Source: Vallitalea sp.
Lineage (GTDB): Bacteria; Bacillota; Clostridia; Lachnospirales; Vallitaleaceae
Direction: 5' to 3'
Assembly: GCA_025210515.1 (NCBI GenBank)
Contig: JAOARM010000040.1
Coordinates: 62,001 to 126,000 of the forward strand
Length of the DNA stretch: 64,000 nucleotides
The notes beneath the pieces were generated by a model that saw only the letters and a list, made by a program, of their open reading frames with translations, had not been told where the DNA came from and searched no databases. This document shows, piece after piece, positions 8,677 to 17,252 of this stretch. How positions within the stretch are numbered: the first letter of the stretch is position 1; each line of letters opens with the position of its first letter. The position numbers and the translations under genes are program-made.

Positions 8677-9702
8677 ATGATATCTGTAATAATAAATGCT
8701 TTTAAAGTTCTGCATATATCTATGGAAAGAGGAAAAATCTACAAGCTAATAGGTATTTTTTTTGGTGCATTAGTAATATGCTCTACTGCATTTTTTTTGT
8801 TGGAGAAACAAGTTAATGTAGAGCTAACATTTGCTGATTCTTTATGGTGGGGGTTTGTTACTTCTACGACTGTAGGTTATGGAGATTATTTTCCAACCAC
8901 AGTTGGTGGAAGGATATTTGGAATTATTCTTATGATAATTGGAATTAGCACATTTGGTTTTTTAACTGCTGGTATTGCATCAGTATTTGTGGAAAGTAAA
9001 TTGAAAGAAGGAATGGGTCTTATGAATATTAAGTTTGAAAACCATATTGTTATAATTGGGTGGAATAATAAAAGCAAAACTATGTTAGATGAATTAGTAA
9101 AAGATAATCCAGAAAGAAAAATAGTAATTATATCTGAAATTGAGAAATTAACATTTGATACGAAAAATACATATTTTGTACATGGAGATCCAACGGTAGA
9201 TGAAACGTTGATAAGAGCTAATATAGCTTATGCGGGTATTGTTATTGTTGTTGCAGATGAAAGATTGAATAAAGATGGAATGGCAGATGCTAGGTCTGTA
9301 CTTATTTGTTTAGCTGTTGATAAATTTAATACTGACATTCATTTAATAGCAGAAGTGCTTAACGAAGAAAATATTCCTCATTTTGAAAGAGCTAACGTTA
9401 ATGATATAATAGTAAGTAATCAGATGAGTAGTAGAGTAATGGTTAGAAGTGCAGTATATCAAAATGTAAGTACTGTTATTAAGGAATTACTAACGAATTC
9501 TTATGGTAACGAACTATATGAATGTGATATTAAAAATGATGATGTTGGATTAACATTTGGAGAACTTTCAACTAAATATATTAATACATATAACGCTATA
9601 ATTTTAGGAATAGCTAATGAAGGTGTTACTCTTAATCCTAAAAAAGATAGAATTACTAAAAAAGGTGATATTATCATATACATATCAGATGGAAAGCTAT
9701 AA
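8677..9702 (+). CDS. Two-helix potassium channel with RCK/TrkA-N domain
   Basis: 341 residues from ATG 8677, 6-9 nt behind aaggagtgg. First helix about residues 24-43, pore loop with the K+ selectivity filter TVGYGD, second helix through GIILMIIGISTFGFLTAGIA, then a cytosolic RCK domain beginning HIVIIGWNNKSKTMLDEL and a TrkA-C-like end. The architecture is that of MthK/GsuK-type ligand-gated channels. It is the last gene of the operon with the DUF350 and aminopropyltransferase genes, a combination seen in PspA neighbourhoods. Confidence 0.9.
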   Translation: MISVIINAFKVLHISMERGKIYKLIGIFFGALVICSTAFFLLEKQVNVELTFADSLWWGFVTSTTVGYGDYFPTTVGGRIFGIILMIIGISTFGFLTAGIASVFVESKLKEGMGLMNIKFENHIVIIGWNNKSKTMLDELVKDNPERKIVIISEIEKLTFDTKNTYFVHGDPTVDETLIRANIAYAGIVIVVADERLNKDGMADARSVLICLAVDKFNTDIHLIAEVLNEENIPHFERANVNDIIVSNQMSSRVMVRSAVYQNVSTVIKELLTNSYGNELYECDIKNDDVGLTFGELSTKYINTYNAIILGIANEGVTLNPKKDRITKKGDIIIYISDGKL

Positions 9703-9905
9703 ATTAAAAGGTTAAGAAAAATAAATCTATCTATTTACTAAGTTATTAGGAGCGTCGGGAATGGATATAAAATAACCTGCTTATGATTGTATTAATAAAT
9801 TTTAAAAATATAGTTTATTTCTTACAGCAATGATATTAGTATATTAGTACAAAGTACTTAAAATATATCTCAGATTTTGTATATGATAATTTATATAGTA
9901 GAAAG

Positions 9906-10508
9906 TTATTTTTTGTTTTTATTGAATTTTTTCTTGTTTTTTCTCTTCTTTTTAGCAACAGAAAAGCCAAAATGTCCTAGGTTTTCACCAAGGCTAAAAT
10001 AATTGCCATGAGAATAACATATGGGTTTTGCTTTATCTAAGTGAAATTTATTATTTTCATCTAGATAATTATCATCTACATTAATAGCCACTACTTCGGC
10101 TATAAACATATCATGAGAACCAAGATGAACAATGTCTTTTACTTTGCACTCAATATTCACTGGACTTTCAGAGATTAGTGGAGCACTTATTTTCGTAGCT
10201 TTTTCTACAGTTAAGTTCATTTCTTCAAATTTATTTACATCTCTACCAGATTTGACGCCACAATAGTCTGCGGCTTTAGTTAAATTCTCACAAGTTAGGT
10301 TAATAACAAATTCTTTCGTTTCTTTTATAATATTATAAGAATATCTATTTGGTCTAATAGAAACATATGTCATAGGAGGATTAGTGCAGATTGTACCTGT
10401 CCAAGCTATAGTTATAATATTATAATTATCCTCCTTATTACCACAAGAAACTAATACAGCGGGTAAAGGATATATCATATTGCCGGGTTTCCAATTAATT
10501 TTTGCCAT
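9906..10508 (-). CDS. Flavin reductase family protein (flavoredoxin-like)
   Basis: 200 residues. The FMN-binding split-barrel pattern is clear: PLPAVLVSCG near residue 16, NIITIAWTGTICTNPPMTYV, SIRPNRYSYNII, and GSHDMFIAEVVAINVD in the second half. Such proteins reduce flavins or carry electrons using FMN. The last 15 or so residues are an unusual run of Lys/Arg/Asn that may bind nucleic acid or simply be disordered. Single gene, good SD on the minus strand, flanked by divergent or convergent unrelated genes. Confidence 0.88.
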   Translation of the reverse strand: MAKINWKPGNMIYPLPAVLVSCGNKEDNYNIITIAWTGTICTNPPMTYVSIRPNRYSYNIIKETKEFVINLTCENLTKAADYCGVKSGRDVNKFEEMNLTVEKATKISAPLISESPVNIECKVKDIVHLGSHDMFIAEVVAINVDDNYLDENNKFHLDKAKPICYSHGNYFSLGENLGHFGFSVAKKKRKNKKKFNKNKK

Positions 10509-10691
10509 TTTAAATCCCTTTCTAAATTAATTTGTTTTTAATGTATGTTTTTCATAGGTAATTTGTATTATAACATGGCTATAACTTTTGTAAAAGATAT
10601 AATAATTAGTATTAATTAAATGAGTAGAAAAAGTAGAGTTAAAGCACTAATGTTTGGCTAAATTACGAATAATGAAGGATTAACATTCATG

Positions 10692-10720
10692 TTGACATTA
10701 AATGTATTAGGATGTAGAAT
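10692..10720 (+). promoter_or_regulatory. Sigma-A promoter of the chemoreceptor gene
   Basis: TTGACA (10692-10697), 17-nt spacer, TAGAAT (10715-10720), about 45 bp ahead of the ATG at 10765. Confidence 0.65.
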
Positions 10721-10764
10721 TGATTAAGAATTAAACAACAAATAATAATGAGAGGGATGCTTTT

Positions 10765-12768
10765 ATGAAAAAAATTAAAACAAAGTTAGTGTTATTATTG
10801 TGTTTAATAGTATTAATTTCAAGTGGGAGTTTAGCGTTGCTTTCGTACTTGAATGGCTCCAAAATACTGTTAAATCAAGTTGAAGAAGATTTAGAGGTTA
10901 TTTCTATTAAATCTTCACAAGTTATAACAGAAAGGATAAATACAGATATGAAAGTATTAGAACAAATCGCTTCTAATGAAATATTATCTAATCCTAATAT
11001 AACAAGACAAATGAAATTGAAATTACTAGAAGAAGAAACTGCAAGACATAATTATCAAATAATGAATTTGACTGACATAAATGGACAATCGTTAGCTTCT
11101 GACGGAAAAACATATGATATAAGTAATAGAGAGTACTTTCAAAAAGCCATTAAAGGAGAGACAGTTATTTCTGACATAAGAGCAAGTCTTAAAGATAATA
11201 CTTTAATAATTGCGTACGCAACTCCTGTAATATATAATGGAAGAATTGTAGGAGTAATTTCAAGTGTTAAAGATGCCAGAGATTTTAGTGCTATTATCTC
11301 TGATATAAGTGTGGGTGAAAAAGGTTTTTCTTTTATTATAGATAATAAAGGGAATCTTGTAGCTTATAAAGACATTGAAAAAGTCCTTGAAAGAGTTAAT
11401 TTATTAGAAAGTGGAGAAAAAAACAAGGATAAAAGATATAACACAATTATTAATAAGATGTTAGATAATGAGAATGGAAAAGGGCAATTTTCTCTAAATG
11501 GAGTAGATAATTTAATTGGGTATGCACCTATTAATAATACAACATGGTCAATTGGTGTTGTTTCACCTACATCAGAAGCGTTAGACAAACTTAGAGTTAT
11601 GAAATATAATGGTATAGTGTTAACTCTTATGACAATACTAATAACGTATGTATTTGTATATTTGATAGGTCAAAGAGTAGCAAATCCATTAAATGAAATA
11701 GCTAAAGTTATTAATAGATTTTCGAGATATGATTTACATATTGACAAGAATAAAAAAATAGAAAAATATCTTGATAGAAAAGATGAAGTGGGTATTATTT
11801 TTGTTTCCCTTATGACAATGCAAGAAAGTTTAAGTAATCTAATTAAACAAATAAGAAATGTGGCAGTTCAGTTAAGTAATTCTTCAATTTCTATGACTGA
11901 TACTACTCAAGAAGCAGCTAATACTTCACAAGAAATAGTATTAACTATTGAGGAAATAGCTAATGGAGCATCTAATCAAGCTAAAAGTACTGAATTAGGT
12001 TCAGAAACTGCTACCCAACTTGAAAAGTTAATTGATGAAGAATATAATTATATGGAAAAAGTAAATGAGAACTCTAGAACAGTTAATGAGTTAGTTAATA
12101 TTGGTTTGGTTGAAATTAATGAATTATTAATTAAGACAGAAGAAAGCGGTAAATCTGCAAAAGAAATATATAATGTTATACATGAAACAAATGAAAGCTC
12201 AAAAAAAATTGGTGGAGTAAGTAGTGTAATAGCATCTATAGCTGCACAAACTAATTTGCTAGCACTAAATGCAGCAATAGAAGCCGCAAGAGCAGGAGAA
12301 GCTGGCAAGGGATTTGCAGTTGTAGCAGAAGAAATTAGAAGCCTAGCAGAGCAATCAACTCAGTCAACTAAAGAGATAGATAATATTGTAAATGAGTTAA
12401 TAAACAATATAAATAATGCTGTAGAAAAAATGCAAATAGTTTCTGATTTAAGTGAAGAACAGAGTATAAGCGTAAGAGAAACAGAGAAAAAATATAATGA
12501 AATAGCTAGTAAAATTAATAATTCACAAGAAAGTATTCATATGCTTAATAGTTGTGGAAATAAAATCAAAGATAAGAAGATAGAAATAGTAGATATAATA
12601 CATAATCTATCATCTGTAGCACAAGAAAATGCCGCAGGAACTGAAGAAGCCACAGCGTCTACAGAAGAACAGACAGCATCTATAGAAAATATAGCTTCTA
12701 CAAGTCAAGGCTTAGCAGAATTAGCACAGACACTGGAAGAGCTTGCAAGTAGATTTCAAGTAGAATAA
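10765..12768 (+). CDS. Methyl-accepting chemotaxis protein
   Basis: 667 residues. Transmembrane helix 1 is about residues 7-27; an extracellular dCache-type sensor follows ([20 protein letters not shown] and [20 protein letters not shown] are typical); helix 2 is about 280-300; then HAMP and a long signalling coiled coil. The conserved CheA/CheW-binding tip is [20 protein letters not shown]. It senses an external ligand and feeds the chemotaxis kinase, so the cell is probably motile. No other chemotaxis or flagellar gene is in the window. Confidence 0.95.
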   Translation: MKKIKTKLVLLLCLIVLISSGSLALLSYLNGSKILLNQVEEDLEVISIKSSQVITERINTDMKVLEQIASNEILSNPNITRQMKLKLLEEETARHNYQIMNLTDINGQSLASDGKTYDISNREYFQKAIKGETVISDIRASLKDNTLIIAYATPVIYNGRIVGVISSVKDARDFSAIISDISVGEKGFSFIIDNKGNLVAYKDIEKVLERVNLLESGEKNKDKRYNTIINKMLDNENGKGQFSLNGVDNLIGYAPINNTTWSIGVVSPTSEALDKLRVMKYNGIVLTLMTILITYVFVYLIGQRVANPLNEIAKVINRFSRYDLHIDKNKKIEKYLDRKDEVGIIFVSLMTMQESLSNLIKQIRNVAVQLSNSSISMTDTTQEAANTSQEIVLTIEEIANGASNQAKSTELGSETATQLEKLIDEEYNYMEKVNENSRTVNELVNIGLVEINELLIKTEESGKSAKEIYNVIHETNESSKKIGGVSSVIASIAAQTNLLALNAAIEAARAGEAGKGFAVVAEEIRSLAEQSTQSTKEIDNIVNELINNINNAVEKMQIVSDLSEEQSISVRETEKKYNEIASKINNSQESIHMLNSCGNKIKDKKIEIVDIIHNLSSVAQENAAGTEEATASTEEQTASIENIASTSQGLAELAQTLEELASRFQVE

Positions 12769-12784
12769 TCAAAGGAGTGATTAT

Positions 12785-13288
12785 ATGGATTTCTTAGAAT
12801 ACACACCTTGTATTTCTAATAATGTATATATATCCAAAGGAGCGCATGTTATTGGACAAACAATAATTGAAGAAGAATCTAGTATTTGGTTTGGTGCTGT
12901 ACTTAGAGGCGATATTAATCAAATTAATGTTGGTAAGTATACAAATATTCAAGATAATACAACAATTCATGTTTCAAAAGATAACTTGGCTAGTATAGGA
13001 AGTTATGTCACTATAGGTCATAATTGTGTTATACATGGATGTAAAATTAGCGATTATTGTCTTATTGGAATGGGAAGTATAATACTTGATGGAGCTGAGG
13101 TTGGAGAGTATTCTATAGTTGGTGCAGGAAGTCTTATAACAAGTAATAAAAAATTTCCATCAGGAGTACTTATTTTAGGTTCGCCAGCTAAAGTTATAAG
13201 AGAACTGACAGAAGAAGAAAAAAATAATATAATAAAATCAGCAAAAAATTATGTAGAAACAGCAAAGAAGTATATGAAAAATAACTAG
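12785..13288 (+). CDS. Gamma-class carbonic anhydrase-like hexapeptide protein
   Basis: 167 residues of left-handed beta-helix hexapeptide repeats (GxVxIG-like units) and a C-terminal helix. Metal-ligand histidines typical of the YrdA/PaaY gamma carbonic anhydrase family are in place: TTIHV, then GHNCVIHGC. The N-terminal segment SSIWFGAVLRGDI also matches. Lies 16 bp after the chemoreceptor gene and 24 bp before recO, so it may be co-transcribed. Actual carbonic anhydrase activity in this subfamily is variable. Confidence 0.88.
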   Translation: MDFLEYTPCISNNVYISKGAHVIGQTIIEEESSIWFGAVLRGDINQINVGKYTNIQDNTTIHVSKDNLASIGSYVTIGHNCVIHGCKISDYCLIGMGSIILDGAEVGEYSIVGAGSLITSNKKFPSGVLILGSPAKVIRELTEEEKNNIIKSAKNYVETAKKYMKNN

Positions 13289-13312
13289 GGTGGAAGTATA
13301 TAGGAGTAATTT

Positions 13313-14050
13313 ATGGCTGAATTAAAAACTAAAGGTATTATTGTAAGAGAGATGCCAGTTTCAGAATATGATAAAAGAGTTGTTATTATTACGAAAGACA
13401 AAGGTAAAATTACAGCTTTTGCAAGAGGAGCAAGAAAGCCCAATAGTGCTTTTCTTGCTGGAACTCAAATATTTTCTTATGGTGAATATGTTTTGTATAA
13501 AGGAAAGTCATCGTCTTATAATATTAAACAAGTTCAGTTAATTGAGCCTTTTCATAATATAAGAAATGATATAGATGTATTAGCTTATGGGTTATATGTA
13601 CTTGAATTTTCTGAGTATGTTATTCAAGAAAATATTCCAAATAACAGGCTGATGAAATTAATGCTAAAAACTTTACAGGTATTAGTTGCAGATATTATTA
13701 ATCATGAATTAATTGTTGAGATATTTGAAATAAAGGCTATGAGCTATATTGGATATACGCCTTATATGAAAGATTGTATTAATTGTGGTAATAGTAATAA
13801 TCTGCATTATTTTGATGCACGTATGGGTGGAGTAGTATGTGATAATTGCTTTAATAATAAATGTGTAGTAAATATAAGTTCGTCAACTATATATACATTA
13901 AAATATATATTAGCAAGTCCAATTGAGAAGTTATATTCATTTCAAGTAGAGGATAATATAAAACAAGAACTAAAAAATATTACAGCTAAGTTTATTGACT
14001 ATCATCTTAACTACAAATTTAGATCTTTAGATTTTTTGATACACTTATAA
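13313..14050 (+). CDS. recO: DNA repair protein RecO
   Basis: 245 residues, normal length. N-terminal OB fold (KTKGIIVREMPVSEYDKRV, then ITAFARGARKPNS), a helical middle, and a zinc knuckle CINCG…VVCDNC near residues 155-180. RecO anneals SSB-coated single strands and helps RecR load RecA. In Bacillus it lies near era; here the PspA cluster and several other genes separate it from era-yqzL. Confidence 0.95.
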   Translation: MAELKTKGIIVREMPVSEYDKRVVIITKDKGKITAFARGARKPNSAFLAGTQIFSYGEYVLYKGKSSSYNIKQVQLIEPFHNIRNDIDVLAYGLYVLEFSEYVIQENIPNNRLMKLMLKTLQVLVADIINHELIVEIFEIKAMSYIGYTPYMKDCINCGNSNNLHYFDARMGGVVCDNCFNNKCVVNISSSTIYTLKYILASPIEKLYSFQVEDNIKQELKNITAKFIDYHLNYKFRSLDFLIHL

Positions 14051-14164
14051 TAAATAATTTATGATAATATTTCCAAATAGGTTGATTTTATTGTTATTTA
14101 TTTGTAAAATTAGAAAGTGTAAGTTAAAATTTTATGTAAATAAAAGTAAGGAGTAGTTAGATTG

Positions 14165-14959
14165 ATGAAAATAAAAGTATCAATACTATTGCTTTATATT
14201 AGTGTTCTTTTAGTTCTTGTAGGATGTTCCACAGAGAGTAAGTTAGATATTACTGAGGGACAATCATTACTTGAAATAGATAATGAAGAAATAGAAGTTA
14301 CAATTATTGATAGCGGTAACTCAAATGCTTCAGATAGAAATTTTGAAAAATGGATACAGCAACTAAAAGATCATAGTAATGTAGATATGGAAATAGAAAA
14401 TATTAACAATAATAGTAATAACAGTGTTGTTATGAGATATGAACATATTGAAGATTATGGTTATGTAATTGAGAAAGAAATGTTTAATAATACTCTTAAT
14501 GATTATTTAGACAAAAATAACCTTAGTTATGATGAATTTGAAGATAGAGATTTATTATATCATGTACATATGGGAGATAAAATAACTGAAAGTGAAATAA
14601 AAAAATATAAGAAATATAGGTTAGTAAAAGTATATTGCGGTAACGCAAAAGTGAAAGTGGATGGAGAAATATTATTTGCAAGTAAGCATGGAAAAATTGT
14701 AAGTAAAAACACATTAAACTTTAAAGATTATAATGATTATTATATCTTATATAAAAAATCATCAGGTATTAAAAAATGGGTTTTGTGGGCACTTTTATTG
14801 TTAGTAATTAGTTATGCTATCTACCTTAGTATTAGATGGCAGTATAATAGAAAAGAAGAAAAAATATGTTTGTGCTGTGGTCAGAAAAATGATGATGATG
14901 CTATTTATTGTAAAATATGTGGAATAAAAATAATTACTGAGAAAGAAAAAAATAATTAA
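14165..14959 (+). CDS. Lipoprotein-like protein with C-terminal TM and zinc ribbon
   Basis: 264 residues from ATG 14165 (a TTG three bases earlier is also possible; SD aaggag at 14149-14154). The N-terminus has a lipoprotein signal with lipobox LVGC. Residues about 25-205 form an acidic, Asn-rich domain of unknown type. A strong transmembrane segment (about residues 207-226) and a basic stretch follow, then a double CxxC zinc ribbon (CLCCG…CKICG) at the C-terminus. Predicted topology is an outside domain and a cytosolic ribbon. No family recognised. Confidence 0.75.
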   Translation: MKIKVSILLLYISVLLVLVGCSTESKLDITEGQSLLEIDNEEIEVTIIDSGNSNASDRNFEKWIQQLKDHSNVDMEIENINNNSNNSVVMRYEHIEDYGYVIEKEMFNNTLNDYLDKNNLSYDEFEDRDLLYHVHMGDKITESEIKKYKKYRLVKVYCGNAKVKVDGEILFASKHGKIVSKNTLNFKDYNDYYILYKKSSGIKKWVLWALLLLVISYAIYLSIRWQYNRKEEKICLCCGQKNDDDAIYCKICGIKIITEKEKNN

Positions 14960-14964
14960 TATGC

Positions 14965-14993
14965 TTGACACCCAAAAATGGTTTTGATATACT
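14965..14993 (+). promoter_or_regulatory. Promoter of the glyS T-box transcript
   Basis: TTGACA (14965-14970), 17-nt spacer, TATACT (14988-14993); transcription would begin near 15000, just ahead of the T-box leader. Confidence 0.75.
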
Positions 14994-14999
14994 CACTTT

Positions 15000-15280
15000 T
15001 AGAAATAAATTATATTATAAATTATAGAAAGCCTATGGATTAATCAAATATTATAGTTCTGTAATGATAAAGAATAGTAGTTAATTTATTATCTTATAAA
15101 AACAATTTATTAGTTTTTATTAGCGAGTTCAGGAAGGTGTGAGCTGAACAGATAATATTAATGAATGGCACTTTTGAACAGATATAATAAAGAGGGTGTG
15201 CTAATGCGCATCAATAAGGGTGGAACCGCGGAAGATATTCTTTCGTCCCTTTCTAGGGATAGAAGAATGTCTTTTTTTGT
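15000..15280 (+). ncRNA. T-box riboswitch, glycine type, upstream of glyS
   Basis: Stem I begins with the typical aaagaatagtag stretch (about 15068), its apical part is agcgagttcaggaaggtgtg, and the specifier codon GGC (15167-15169) is followed by acttttgaac as in glyQS leaders. The conserved T-box aagggtggaaccgcg is at 15216-15230. A competing terminator stem (15233-15250 with 15255-15272) ends in a T-run to 15278. Uncharged tRNA-Gly would stabilise the antiterminator and switch glyS on. Confidence 0.95.
15233..15278 (+). terminator. T-box intrinsic terminator (glyS leader)
   Basis: Arms agatattctttcgtccct and agggatagaagaatgtct pair with mismatches and are followed by seven T. This is the off-state hairpin of the glycine T-box. 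Confidence 0.85.
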
Positions 15281-15452
15281 GTTATAAATTAGAGGTTTTC
15301 GCTCTTGTATAGGGCAATATGGATATTACCTTATATACTCTACGCTATTTTGTCATCTGTAGATTATTCTTAGAAGAAATTATTATTCTATAAGTATAGA
15401 AAAATGATTAATATAGGTTTATGAAAGTTAGAAATAGAAAGGATGATTAAAC

Positions 15453-16841
15453 ATGGAAAAGACAATGGAAAAAGTAGTGGCATTGGCTAAAGCTAGAGGA
15501 TTTGTATATCCTGGATCAGAGATATATGGTGGATTAGCTAACACTTGGGATTACGGCCCACTTGGTGTAGAACTTAAAAATAATGTAAAAAAAGCTTGGT
15601 GGCAAAAATTCATTAAAGAAAGTCCATACAATGTTGGTGTAGACTGTGCTATATTAATGAATCCTCAAGCATGGGTTGCGTCTGGTCACGTTGGCGGATT
15701 TAACGACCCACTTATGGATTGTAAAAGCTGTAAAGAAAGATTTAGAGCAGATCAGTTAATCGAAAATTATATGAAAGATAATGGATTAGAAGTAGAAGAT
15801 GCGGTAGATTCTTGGTCTAATGAAGAAATGAAAAAATATATTGAAGATAAAGGAATAGTTTGTCCTTCATGTGGTAAAGAAGATTTTACGGATATTAGAC
15901 AATTTAATTTAATGTTTAAAACTTTCCAAGGAGTTACAGAAGATGCGAAAAACACTGTATATCTCCGTCCAGAGACAGCACAAGGTATTTTTGTAAACTT
16001 CAAAAACGTTCAACGTACTTCAAGAAAGAAAATACCATTTGGAATTGGACAGATTGGTAAATCATTTAGAAATGAAATTACACCAGGAAATTTTACATTT
16101 AGAACTAGAGAATTTGAACAAATGGAACTTGAATTTTTCTGTGAACCTGGGAAAGATTTAGAATGGTTTAATTACTGGAGAGAATTCTGTAAAAATTGGA
16201 TTTTATCTCTTGGAATCAAAGAAGAAAATATGAGAATAAGAGACCATAGTGAAGAAGAATTATCTCATTATAGTAATGCAACATCAGATATAGAGTTTTT
16301 ATTTCCATTTGGATGGGGTGAGCTATGGGGAATCGCTGATAGAACAGACTTTGACCTAAACAGACATCAAGAACATTCAGGACAAGATATGACTTATTTT
16401 GATGATGCTAAGAAAGAAAAATATATACCATATTGTATAGAACCTTCTCTAGGTGCTGATAGAGTAACACTTGCATTTTTATGTGAAGCATATGATGAAG
16501 AAGAATTAGAAAACGGTGATGTAAGAAAAGTACTTCGCTTCCATCCAGTACTTGCTCCAGTACAAGTAGCAGTACTTCCATTATCTAAGAAGCTATCAGA
16601 AGAAGCAGAGAAAGTATATACAATGCTTGGAAAATACTATAATGTAGAATATGATGATAGAGGCAGTATTGGAAAAAGATATCGTAGACAAGATGAGATT
16701 GGTACACCATATTGTTTAACATTTGATTTTGATTCATTAGAAGATAATGCTGTAACTATAAGAAATAGAGATACAATGGAACAAGAGAGAGTAAGTATTG
16801 ATGAGTTACTTACTTACTTTGGAGAAAAAATAACTTTTTAG
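15453..16841 (+). CDS. glyS: Glycyl-tRNA synthetase, single-chain class II type
   Basis: 462 residues, the length of the homodimeric alpha-2 enzyme rather than the GlyQ/GlyS pair. It attaches glycine to tRNA-Gly. Visible are [20 protein letters not shown] at the N-terminus, motif 2-like SFRNEITP…[14 protein letters not shown], and motif 3 PSLGADR; the C-terminal anticodon-binding domain starts near [11 protein letters not shown]. Inserted cysteines (CKSC…CPSCG) mark the zinc-containing insertion. Transcription is governed by the T-box upstream; about 170 nt separate the T-box terminator from the ATG. Confidence 0.97.
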   Translation: MEKTMEKVVALAKARGFVYPGSEIYGGLANTWDYGPLGVELKNNVKKAWWQKFIKESPYNVGVDCAILMNPQAWVASGHVGGFNDPLMDCKSCKERFRADQLIENYMKDNGLEVEDAVDSWSNEEMKKYIEDKGIVCPSCGKEDFTDIRQFNLMFKTFQGVTEDAKNTVYLRPETAQGIFVNFKNVQRTSRKKIPFGIGQIGKSFRNEITPGNFTFRTREFEQMELEFFCEPGKDLEWFNYWREFCKNWILSLGIKEENMRIRDHSEEELSHYSNATSDIEFLFPFGWGELWGIADRTDFDLNRHQEHSGQDMTYFDDAKKEKYIPYCIEPSLGADRVTLAFLCEAYDEEELENGDVRKVLRFHPVLAPVQVAVLPLSKKLSEEAEKVYTMLGKYYNVEYDDRGSIGKRYRRQDEIGTPYCLTFDFDSLEDNAVTIRNRDTMEQERVSIDELLTYFGEKITF

Positions 16842-17252
16842 GTTAATTCTTGAAAATTAAATGTAAACAACACATATGTAATTGTTGAAAATGCACAAAA
16901 AACTAATAAAATATAATAGATTGTTAGTGAATTGGTTAAAATCTATATAATGGAAGAAAAAAACAAAAAAAATCCTACTTATTTTATATTTTTGTGATAT
17001 AATATATGTCGGAATTACTAACTGTAAATATTTAACTAGATTTTATTGTTATATATTTATATTTCATAAAACAAAGAGGTTTATCCTCATGTTTTTAAAT
17101 TAGACAATTTCATAATTACAATAGTTAATTCATGGCACTATATGTATATAGATAAATAAAAAACATATTTTGTGTGAGGAATTGATTTTAATAATTATGA
17201 ATTTATATTAAATGAATAAAATAAATAGAAAGATTAACAGGAGGTATATTTA
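16842..17252 (+). promoter_or_regulatory. 411-bp region: ppdK promoter and long leader
   Basis: No gene seen. An extended -10 element TGATATAAT ends at 17003 (TATAAT 16998-17003), implying a leader of about 240 nt before ppdK. The leader holds a small hairpin, gagg/cctc flanked by aaaac/gtttt (about 17069-17096) followed by T residues, which could attenuate transcription, and the SD acaggagg at 17239-17246. The remainder is featureless AT-rich sequence. No match to a riboswitch class I know. Confidence 0.45.

Noticed and set aside
16949-16997. Short Lys/Asn-rich frame in the ppdK upstream region
   Set aside because: Only about 15 codons, no SD, low-complexity; likely chance.
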